From: Thermoleophilia bacterium
GTDB lineage: Bacteria; Actinomycetota; Thermoleophilia; RBG-16-64-13
NCBI GenBank assembly: GCA_016929985.1
Contig: JAFGIH010000643.1
Span: forward strand, 1-5,386
Direction of reading: 5' to 3'
DNA: 5,386 bases
Shown: positions 1 to 4,644 of the stretch, in pieces
How the letters are laid out: every line of letters begins with the position of its first letter
Numbering within the stretch: the first letter of the stretch is position 1
Made by a program: the position numbers and the translations under genes
Notes under the pieces: model-generated
The model's database searches: none
Seen by the model: the letters and a program-made list of their open reading frames with translations, nothing else
Told to the model about the DNA's origin: nothing

Positions 1-1
1 C

Positions 2-589
2 GTCGAGAACAACCAGTGTTCCGACAACCACTCGTACGGTATCAGCCTCCAGGAGAGAACCAGGGCGACCATCAGCGGCAACACGTGCCACCGAAACGGT
101 TTGGAGGGTATCGCCTTGGCGCATAACGCCCAGGCCACTATCGAGAACAACAACTGCTCTCACAACATGAGCGGCATAGGGCTCTACCAGAGTGTCGTAG
201 CTACCATCAAGGGCAATACGTGCACATTCAACAGCTATAACGGCATGGACTTTCAGGATCAATCCAACGCGACCGTCGAGAACAACACGTGCGCGGACAA
301 CACGCAGGCCGGCATTGTCGTCCACGAGGAGGCTAAGGCCACGATCACTGAAACCACCTGCACCCGTAACGGCTTGGACGGCATCGGCGCACAAGACCAC
401 GCTGTCGTGACGATTGAGAACTGTACCCTTACCTCTAACAAGCAATGTGGTGTCCATTTCTCAGACTGGAGTTCCGGTGTTCTTCGGCACAGTGAGATCG
501 CGCATAACACGTGGGGTATCTGCGCGCGTGAACCCGCAACCCCCACCATCGAGATGAACAATCTGCACAACAACGTTCACGACTACTTC
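2..589 (+). repeat. Tandem beta-helix coil repeats (nine units of 66-69 bp; first and last incomplete)
   Basis: The coding sequence repeats with a period of 66 or 69 bases, one unit per beta-helix coil. Coils 3 and 8 are 22 residues and the others 23; the first lacks its opening residue at the window edge and the last stops after 15 residues. Short near-identical DNA cores such as TCGAGAACAAC recur (3-13, about 141-151 and 284-294). The units are diverged in DNA, so the periodicity is mainly maintained at protein level. Confidence 0.85.
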
Positions 590-592
590 TAG
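2..592 (+). CDS. Right-handed parallel beta-helix repeat protein (C-terminal part, 5' end outside window)
   Basis: The reading frame is open from base 2 to a TAG at 590-592, giving 196 residues; the true start lies upstream of the window. The TTG at 101 is only a leucine inside the repeat array. The protein is built of nine successive 22-23 residue coils, beginning about 2, 68, 137, 203, 272, 341, 410, 479 and 545, with the pattern [T][IV]-x-x-N-x-[C/L/I]-x-x-N-x-x-x-G-[IV]. Such Asn- and Gly-rich coils are typical of NosD/CASH-type pectate-lyase-like beta-helices, which act on or bind polysaccharides, or serve as surface scaffolds. Asn at coil position 10 is kept in all nine coils; Cys at position 7 is kept in the first six and replaced by Leu, Ile and Leu in the last three. 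The chain ends shortly after the last half coil, with no anchor domain. An extracellular location is likely but no signal is visible. I see no catalytic residues that would name an enzyme, and the missing N-terminal part could carry another domain. Confidence 0.88.
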   Translation, partial: VENNQCSDNHSYGISLQERTRATISGNTCHRNGLEGIALAHNAQATIENNNCSHNMSGIGLYQSVVATIKGNTCTFNSYNGMDFQDQSNATVENNTCADNTQAGIVVHEEAKATITETTCTRNGLDGIGAQDHAVVTIENCTLTSNKQCGVHFSDWSSGVLRHSEIAHNTWGICAREPATPTIEMNNLHNNVHDYF

Positions 593-708
593 CGAGCGGA
601 CCGGTCGCCGCGTACGTGTGAGGGATAGAGCGCCCGGCGGCGAAGTAGTCTAGAGCCCGACGCTCACGTCGCGGCCCAGCAGGACGATCGGTGAAAGGGG
701 TCGATTCC
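593..708. other. Intergenic gap between the two plus-strand surface protein genes
   Basis: This 116-base gap is GC-rich. It contains the self-complementary octamer GACCGGTC (599-606) just after the beta-helix stop, too small and without a T-run to call a terminator. I found no -35/-10 pair close to consensus for the RCC1-SLH gene, so read-through from the beta-helix gene or an atypical promoter are both open. Confidence 0.5.
694..700 (+). promoter_or_regulatory. Ribosome binding site that selects the ATG at 709
   Basis: AAAGGGG lies eight bases before the ATG at 709, a good Shine-Dalgarno position. The alternative in-frame GTG at 691 has only AGGA (681-684) ahead of it and would add six residues (including Asp) in front of a signal peptide that already starts well with Met-Lys-Arg-Arg. 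The ATG is therefore preferred. Confidence 0.65.
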
Positions 709-2577
709 ATGAAGCGGCGTTCGCTCTATGCCGGCAGCTTCTTCATCGCGGCGGCTGCGCTCATAGTGGTCTGTGTCTCGGTGGCCTATGCGCTCACCAT
801 CCCGACGTTGACGGCGCAGTCTCAGCCCAGTTTTGCCGCGGGCGACAGCCACACGCTGGCCATCGAGGCCGACGGGACTCTCTGGGCGTGGGGCGGCAAC
901 TACTACGGTCAGATGGGCGACGGCGCCAACCAAGACCGCTCACAGCCCACCTGGATCGTGACCGTGGACGACTGGATGACCGTCGCGGCCGGTAACAGGC
1001 ACTCGCTGGGCATCAAGACCGACGGCTCGCTCTGGGCCTGGGGTTGGAACCTCTGCGGCCAGTTGGGCGATACCACGTTGGTCGATCGCCACAGTCCCAC
1101 TCGCATCGGGGACGAGACCAAGTGGGTGGCTGTGGCTGGTGGCTATGGGCATTCGCTCGGTCTCAAATCGAACGGTACGCTCTGGGCTTGGGGATGGAAC
1201 ACCGACGGCCAGTTGGGCCAGGGCGCCTCGGGTGACTACTACTATCCCAGGCGTGTGGGCGCCGGGACCGATTGGGTGGCCATCTCCGCGGGCGACTACT
1301 TCTGCATGGCTCTCAAGTCAGACGGCTCTCTCTGGACCTGGGGAGACAACGACGACGGCCAGCTTGGCGTCGGCGACATGGTCGACCGGATAGTTCCCAC
1401 CCGTGTCGGGATCGGCACCGATTGGGTAAGCGTGTCGGCGGGGAGCAGACACGCGCTGGCGATCAAGGCCGACGGTTCGCTCTGGGCTTGGGGCGCTAAC
1501 GAACTCGGCCAGCTAGGCGACGGCGCCACGGAAGACCGGCTCGCCCCCTTCCGCATCGGCGCCGGCACCGAGTGGGCTGCCGTGGCTGCCGGGGGATACC
1601 ATTCGCTGGCCCTCAAGACCGACGGCTCGCTGTGGGCTTGGGGATACAGCGCCGAGGGCCAGGTTGGCGATGGCACCACCTCCAACCGAGCCGCGCCTGT
1701 CCGCATCGGCAACGAAACGAACTGGGGCGCCGTGGCGGCAGGTGGCTCTCATTCGCTGGCTCTGAAGCTCAACGGCTCGCTCTGGTGTTGGGGCAGCAAC
1801 GATGACGGGCAACTCGCGCAGTCTCCCATGAACCAAGACTGGTACGCTCCCGTGTCTGGGCTCCTGAGCGTCAGTGCCCCCGGCGCCATCGTCACCACCA
1901 CGACGACCTCCAGCACTACCACCACCACGACCGTCTCGTCGACGACCACCACCTATCCGCCTGCGAGTTCAACCACCACGACCACCCTCAGTGGGGTGAG
2001 TTTCACGGACGTATCGGTGAGCAGCCCCTACTACGCGGCGATCCACGGCATGGCGGCCCGGAAGATCATCAGCGGCTACTCCGACGGCACCTTCCGGCCC
2101 AACAACTCCGTGCTGCGCAAGCAGTTCGCCAAGATGATCGTGGGAGCGATGGGGCTCCCGGTCTCGGAGGACGACTGGAAAGACTCCAGCCGGCCCTTCA
2201 CTGACTGCGGCCCCGACGTGCTCACCGACCTCTATCCGCACGACTACATCGCGGTGGCCAAGGAAGAGGGCCTGACCACGGGCAAGACCGCCAGCACCTT
2301 CGCGCCCGACGCAAACATCACTCGGGCTCAGCTCGCCACCATGGTGGTGCGGGCCGCCCAAGCGTCCGATGTGGCGTTGGACCCGCTGGGCGCCGGATAC
2401 ACGGGCGTCTTCGTCAAGTACAGCGACCCCACCCACGGCTCCAACGTCAAGCTGGCCGACTCCAACGGCCTGCTCGCGGGGATCCAGGTGGGCAGTTCTC
2501 CGGCCGCCTGGCTGGCGGGTAATGCCACGCGGGGCGAGGTGGCCCAGGTGCTCTGGAACCTCATGCAGAAGGAGTAG
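709..2577 (+). CDS. Secreted RCC1-repeat beta-propeller protein with three C-terminal SLH domains
   Basis: This 622-residue protein should be exported and held on the cell wall. Residues 1-28 form a signal peptide: Lys-Arg-Arg, a hydrophobic core, then AYA with probable cleavage after Ala28. Residues 41-382 hold seven RCC1-type repeats (COG5184-like) with the core G-x-x-H-[ST]-L-x-[IL]-K-x-[DN]-G-[ST]-L-W-x-W-G-x-N-x-x-G-Q-[LV]-G; seven is the blade number of a closed RCC1 propeller. Residues 395-429 are a Thr/Ser-rich linker, probably extended and possibly glycosylated. Three SLH repeats follow at about 430-485, 494-550 and 565-620; SLH domains in other bacteria bind secondary cell-wall polymers. 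The TRAE-like motifs read LRKQ, TRAQ and TRGE, so the first is degenerate. The ligand of the propeller is unknown; bacterial surface RCC1 repeats have been linked to adhesion or protein binding, but nothing here identifies a partner. The gene lies 116 bases after the beta-helix gene on the same strand; I could not find a convincing promoter between them. Domain calls are firm, the role is inference. Confidence 0.95.
   Translation: MKRRSLYAGSFFIAAAALIVVCVSVAYALTIPTLTAQSQPSFAAGDSHTLAIEADGTLWAWGGNYYGQMGDGANQDRSQPTWIVTVDDWMTVAAGNRHSLGIKTDGSLWAWGWNLCGQLGDTTLVDRHSPTRIGDETKWVAVAGGYGHSLGLKSNGTLWAWGWNTDGQLGQGASGDYYYPRRVGAGTDWVAISAGDYFCMALKSDGSLWTWGDNDDGQLGVGDMVDRIVPTRVGIGTDWVSVSAGSRHALAIKADGSLWAWGANELGQLGDGATEDRLAPFRIGAGTEWAAVAAGGYHSLALKTDGSLWAWGYSAEGQVGDGTTSNRAAPVRIGNETNWGAVAAGGSHSLALKLNGSLWCWGSNDDGQLAQSPMNQDWYAPVSGLLSVSAPGAIVTTTTTSSTTTTTTVSSTTTTYPPASSTTTTTLSGVSFTDVSVSSPYYAAIHGMAARKIISGYSDGTFRPNNSVLRKQFAKMIVGAMGLPVSEDDWKDSSRPFTDCGPDVLTDLYPHDYIAVAKEEGLTTGKTASTFAPDANITRAQLATMVVRAAQASDVALDPLGAGYTGVFVKYSDPTHGSNVKLADSNGLLAGIQVGSSPAAWLAGNATRGEVAQVLWNLMQKE
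829..1854 (+). repeat. Seven tandem RCC1 repeats, about 150 bp each
   Basis: Unit boundaries taken at the Trp closing each repeat: 829-975 (49 residues), 976-1125, 1126-1275, 1276-1425, 1426-1575, 1576-1725 (50 residues each) and 1726-1854 (43 residues, ending in a changed tail). The best conserved stretch is the codons for G-[ST]-L-W-x-W-G, which recur every 150 bases with few changes. Unit 4 departs most: the usual His-Ser pair is Phe-Cys. The even unit length and high DNA similarity make unequal recombination and blade-number change plausible. Confidence 0.92.
1891..1989 (+). repeat. ACC/ACG-rich low-complexity tract encoding the Thr/Ser linker
   Basis: About 100 bases made largely of threonine codons ACC and ACG with serine codons interspersed, coding residues 395-427 of the RCC1-SLH protein. 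The tract separates the propeller from the wall-binding SLH domains. Trinucleotide-like composition favours in-frame length change by slippage. Long Thr runs of this kind often act as stalks in actinobacterial surface proteins and may be O-glycosylated; the latter is inference. Confidence 0.85.
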
Positions 2578-2581
2578 GGTC

Positions 2582-2622
2582 CGATCCCCGAGGGATCGCC
2601 GCTCCGACTCGCGCCCGTTTTT
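2582..2622 (+). terminator. Candidate terminator between convergent genes
   Basis: A perfect 7-bp hairpin, CGATCCC-CGA-GGGATCG (2582-2598), begins five bases after the stop of the RCC1-SLH gene. It could act on either strand, since the opposing gene stops at 2633, but it has no adjacent T-run. A second, overlapping structure pairs GGG-CGC (2592-2594 and 2597-2599, with an AT bulge) with GCG-CCC (2611-2616) and is followed after one base by five Ts (2618-2622), a more usual intrinsic terminator shape for the plus strand. The two cannot form at once. Confidence 0.5.
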
Positions 2623-2632
2623 CAGCAGCCGC

Positions 2633-3058
2633 CTAGTGCCAGAGAGTGAGCCCCGTCTGCGGGTCCATCTTGCGGATGACCGGTGGGCCCGTCAGGGTGG
2701 TCATGAGGATCTCCATATTGAAGACGGACGTGCCGTCGGCCAGGTGACCCCCATAGGCATGCCCAGTCTCGTCCGCGAGCACGATGTGCACGTGCACGAT
2801 GGGCTCACCGTTGAGCAGCGACACGTTGCCCCACATGCCGGCTACTTCCAGTCGCTTGTCGAGGTGCAGCTCGATCCATTCCTTCTTGGGCTGGTCGTAG
2901 TAGCGGATGACCGCCTGTGAGACCGCACCGACTCCCGAAAGCCACGCCAGGTTGATGTTCTTGGCAAGGACATACCTCTGGAGTTCCTTGAGAAGGTCGC
3001 TCCCGAAATCGGGTTTGAGGATGTGGGCCGGACCTACTGATGCCTGCACGTCGAACAT
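2633..3058 (-). CDS. PPC/DUF296 domain protein (COG1661-like)
   Basis: A complete 141-residue protein consisting of essentially one PPC domain (plant and prokaryote conserved, DUF296), the usual size for bacterial single-domain members. Visible hallmarks are the LSGVGAV segment at 40-46, the strand pair around 47-66, His-Val-His at 89-91, and GHAYGGHL at 99-106 followed by GTSVFNMEI (109-117). The His-x-His plus His105 pattern matches the conserved histidines that bind metal in solved bacterial PPC structures. In plants the domain is found with AT-hooks and mediates trimer formation; this protein has no AT-hook, and the older label 'PD1-like DNA-binding' is not supported by anything seen here. 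No signal peptide or membrane segment is present, so it is probably cytoplasmic. The ATG at 3058 has a very strong ribosome binding site. It lies 54 bases downstream of the zinc-ribbon protein gene on the same strand and may be co-transcribed. The biochemical role of the bacterial family is not settled. Confidence 0.93.
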   Translation of the reverse strand: MFDVQASVGPAHILKPDFGSDLLKELQRYVLAKNINLAWLSGVGAVSQAVIRYYDQPKKEWIELHLDKRLEVAGMWGNVSLLNGEPIVHVHIVLADETGHAYGGHLADGTSVFNMEILMTTLTGPPVIRKMDPQTGLTLWH

Positions 3059-3063
3059 CAGCC

Positions 3064-3073
3064 ATCACCTCCT
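3064..3073 (-). promoter_or_regulatory. Extended Shine-Dalgarno of the PPC protein gene
   Basis: Read on the minus strand this is AGGAGGTGAT, which matches ten bases of the usual 16S rRNA 3' tail complement. AGGAGG ends nine bases before the ATG at 3058. An overlapping out-of-frame ATG (3066-3064) is too close to the site to compete and opens only a shadow frame. The unusually full match suggests efficient independent initiation on a shared transcript. Confidence 0.8.
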
Positions 3074-3112
3074 GTTAGTGCCGTGGAGCGCCATCATGCG
3101 TGGTGCTTGCAG

Positions 3113-4387
3113 CTAGTCGTCCCACTTGAACTCGGGAGCTATCCGCTGATCCCATATCTCCTCGGTGACGTCTTCGAGGCAATGGCGCTCCTCCGGCGTC
3201 ATCTCGGTGATGAGGGCATCTGGATCGCTCAGCAGCTTCACCTCCAACTCGGAGGCATCGAGCCGGCCGTCGTCGTTGACGACCGCGTTCTTCTCTTTGA
3301 AGCAGAAGGCGAGTTCGTCGAGATCCATCCCTTCGCGGTGTAGGGTGACCCGCTCCGTGGTACTGGGAAGATCGCGGCGCATGTCGACGAGATACTGGTA
3401 CCAGACGATATCCCACGCGATGGTGACGATCGCTCGGGGCTCCACGCCGGGAAGGCGGGTCAGGTTGGCCTTCGGCCTGCCCAGGCTGCGGCGCACGTCG
3501 CGGACGCGGGTGGTGAACTGGCTCTCGTTGTAGTAACGCTGGGCCGCCTGCACTTCGTCGATGTGGAAGGTGGGTAGATGCTCATGGGGCGCCTGGCCGG
3601 CCGGCTGGGAGGGTTCAGCCTCGGCCGCCGGCGGCCGGACCAGTTCCGCGGCAGGTTCCGCGATGGGTGGCGCCGCATCGGGAGCGGTCCAGTCTGAAGC
3701 AGTCTCGACGGCGGCGGGCTCCACAGCTGCGGGCTCCGCGGCTGGGGGCTCGACCGCGGGCGTGATCTCAGCGGAGGTCGTCGGGCCCGTATCGACCGGC
3801 ACCATCTCGTCGAGAGTGGCCGGGGCGGCGATGTCGGGGGTGTCGAGCGGGAGCGAGATCATCGCACTCTGGTCGGGCGGCGCGCCTGTCTGGGTGTCCT
3901 CCGATGCGGGCGCCGCGAGAAGGAACTCAGTCTGAGACAGCTTGGCGCGGGTCTTGTCCAGCTCGTGCTCCAAAATCTTCAGACGGTTCTCCACCGCTGT
4001 CTTGCCCTGCACGTCGGTGATCATCTCCGCGGCGAACCGCTCCAGCGACGACGCCAGTCGTTGCAGGGCCGCCTGTATGTCGCCCTGCAGGGCGATGAGG
4101 TCGGTCACAGGCATGAGCAGCTCTCTGGTCTTCTCTAACGGGTCGAAATCGGCGGCGAGCGCCTCCCTGGTGGAGTCTCTCTCGTCCGGCCAGATGCTCT
4201 CCGGATTATGGGCCCGCTCGCGGTTGGTCTCGGCGTCACCGCTCAAGTCGGCGCCGGCCGCGCATTCCGGGCACAGACGCGCCAGGCTGCCGTCGGCGAA
4301 CTCCTGGAAAACGACCTCATCCCCGAGGGGGGCGCCGCAGATCTCGCAGCAGTCGCTCACGGGGAAGATCTCGTCGGCAGATGCCAT
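3113..4387 (-). CDS. Uncharacterised zinc-ribbon / coiled-coil protein with conserved-looking C-terminal domain
   Basis: I do not recognise the family of this 424-residue protein. Residues 14-42 carry Cys-x2-Cys, 21 residues, then Cys-x2-Cys (C14, C17, C39, C42), a treble-clef or zinc-ribbon-like site. Residues 96-157 are heptad-like and rich in Leu, Glu, Lys and Arg, a likely coiled coil and oligomerisation segment. Residues 158-272 are a disordered linker with Ala/Pro/Glu runs. Residues 275-424 look folded, with Trp- and Tyr-rich segments (for example AWDIVWYQYLVD at 324-335) and an acidic end, WDD. Within it, residues 369-380 resemble an EF-hand loop (N-D-D-G-R-L-D-x-x-E) without the first Asp. 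No signal peptide or membrane helix is visible, so a cytoplasmic location is likely. The ATG at 4387 is preceded at eight bases by AAGGAGG (4402-4396). Low-complexity linker, coding bias and ribosome site make it a genuine gene; the opposite-strand open frames here are shadows. It could be a scaffold or regulatory protein, but function is unknown. Confidence 0.88.
   Translation of the reverse strand: MASADEIFPVSDCCEICGAPLGDEVVFQEFADGSLARLCPECAAGADLSGDAETNRERAHNPESIWPDERDSTREALAADFDPLEKTRELLMPVTDLIALQGDIQAALQRLASSLERFAAEMITDVQGKTAVENRLKILEHELDKTRAKLSQTEFLLAAPASEDTQTGAPPDQSAMISLPLDTPDIAAPATLDEMVPVDTGPTTSAEITPAVEPPAAEPAAVEPAAVETASDWTAPDAAPPIAEPAAELVRPPAAEAEPSQPAGQAPHEHLPTFHIDEVQAAQRYYNESQFTTRVRDVRRSLGRPKANLTRLPGVEPRAIVTIAWDIVWYQYLVDMRRDLPSTTERVTLHREGMDLDELAFCFKEKNAVVNDDGRLDASELEVKLLSDPDALITEMTPEERHCLEDVTEEIWDQRIAPEFKWDD
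3623..3760 (-). repeat. Ala/Pro/Glu low-complexity linker of the zinc-ribbon protein
   Basis: Codes residues about 210-255, where short units of the type PAAVEPAAVE recur imperfectly. The DNA is correspondingly repetitive (GCGGGCTC and GCTGCGGGCTC-like units around 3710-3760). It probably forms a flexible spacer between the coiled coil and the C-terminal domain and may vary in length between strains. Confidence 0.65.
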
Positions 4388-4457
4388 TGTTCACGCCTCC
4401 TTCCCTGGTACGCAGAAGCCGGGGAACGCGGATGATTGTTTGTCTGATTGCCGCCTC

Positions 4458-4466
4458 AGTATAGCA
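4458..4466 (-). promoter_or_regulatory. Candidate extended -10 promoter for the minus-strand gene pair
   Basis: On the minus strand the sequence reads TGCTATACT, matching the extended -10 form TGnTATAAT with one mismatch. It lies about 70 bases ahead of the ATG at 4387, giving a leader of roughly 60 bases. No good -35 hexamer sits 16-18 bases upstream, which an extended -10 can tolerate. A 6-bp inverted repeat (GCCGCC at 4450-4455, GGCGGC at 4475-4480) brackets it and could be an operator, although such short GC repeats are common in this composition. Confidence 0.45.
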
Positions 4467-4492
4467 GTCGATACGGCGGCTCCGGCCCACCG

Positions 4493-4514
4493 GCCGGCCC
4501 TCTCACGGGCCGGC
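4493..4514. repeat. GC-only inverted repeat in the divergent intergenic region
   Basis: GCCGGCCC (4493-4500) and GGGCCGGC (4507-4514) are perfect 8-bp complements around a 6-base loop, TCTCAC. All pairs are G-C, so the hairpin would be very stable on either strand. No T-run follows in either direction, so it is not a classical intrinsic terminator. It may separate the divergent transcription units or be a protein site. Confidence 0.6.
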
Positions 4515-4573
4515 GCGGAGCGCGAGGATGGGGGTCTCTCGCGGTCGCGCTCGTGGGCCACCGGGGCCATCCT

Positions 4574-4614
4574 CCTGTAAGATTCGGCTGTCGCCGGCCG
4601 GCGAATCCTACAGG
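4574..4614. repeat. Long inverted repeat upstream of the MBOAT gene
   Basis: Arms CCTGTAAGATTCG (4574-4586) and CGAATCCTACAGG (4602-4614) pair at 12 of 13 positions around a 15-base GC-rich loop. In plus-strand RNA the odd pair is A-C; in minus-strand RNA it is a G-U wobble, so the minus-strand transcript could form an unbroken 13-bp stem. The repeat ends 18 bases before the ribosome binding site of the MBOAT gene. No T-run follows on either side. It could be an operator, a leader RNA structure, or a member of a dispersed palindromic repeat family. Confidence 0.7.
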
Positions 4615-4632
4615 CAGACCGTCCGCATCGGG

Positions 4633-4639
4633 AAGGAGG
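4633..4639 (+). promoter_or_regulatory. Ribosome binding site that selects a TTG start for the MBOAT gene
   Basis: AAGGAGG, inside GGAAGGAGG, lies five bases before the in-frame TTG at 4645. The first in-frame ATG (4663) is 23 bases away, too far for this site. Starting at TTG gives the N-terminus MLFPTGMF, which fits the usual opening of AlgI-like proteins. CTG at 4648 (eight bases) is a possible but less likely alternative. Confidence 0.75.
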
Positions 4640-4644
4640 CCCGT

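Larger units (their letters stand above)
4388..4644. other. Divergent intergenic region between the zinc-ribbon and MBOAT genes
   Basis: These 257 bases must hold the start signals of both divergent genes. From left to right they contain the ribosome site of the zinc-ribbon gene (4396-4402), the minus-strand extended -10 candidate (4458-4466), a GC hairpin (4493-4514), the long inverted repeat (4574-4614) and the MBOAT ribosome site (4633-4639). No plus-strand promoter is clear. No open frame here looks like a gene. Confidence 0.7.

Noticed and set aside
599..606. GACCGGTC after the beta-helix gene as a terminator
   Set aside because: It is a self-complementary octamer without a loop, and no T-run follows.
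691..708. GTG at 691 as the start of the RCC1-SLH gene
   Set aside because: It adds six residues ahead of a good signal peptide, and its ribosome site is weaker than AAAGGGG placed eight bases before the ATG at 709.
2..1854. Regular short repeats as a CRISPR array
   Set aside because: Both periodic regions are coding throughout, the units are diverged, and there are no unique spacers between constant repeats; the periods match protein coils and propeller blades.
2369..2920. 183-residue plus-strand open frame spanning the convergent gap
   Set aside because: It overlaps the SLH region in another frame and the PPC gene in antisense; its Arg/Ser/Pro-rich start is typical of shadow frames in GC-rich DNA.
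4436..4465. Plus-strand promoter TTGTTT, 18 bases, TATAGC
   Set aside because: Both hexamers match poorly (three and four of six), and the implied leader before the MBOAT gene would be about 170 bases; not strong enough to list.
3942..4580. 212-residue plus-strand open frame over the zinc-ribbon gene
   Set aside because: It lies mostly antisense to a gene with a strong ribosome site and clear domain structure, shows Ser/Arg-rich shadow composition, and runs through both intergenic hairpins.
4578..4583. TAAGAT as a -10 box for the MBOAT gene inside the left arm of the inverted repeat
   Set aside because: It matches four of six bases and has no -35 element at the right distance; the overlap with the inverted repeat is noted but unsupported.
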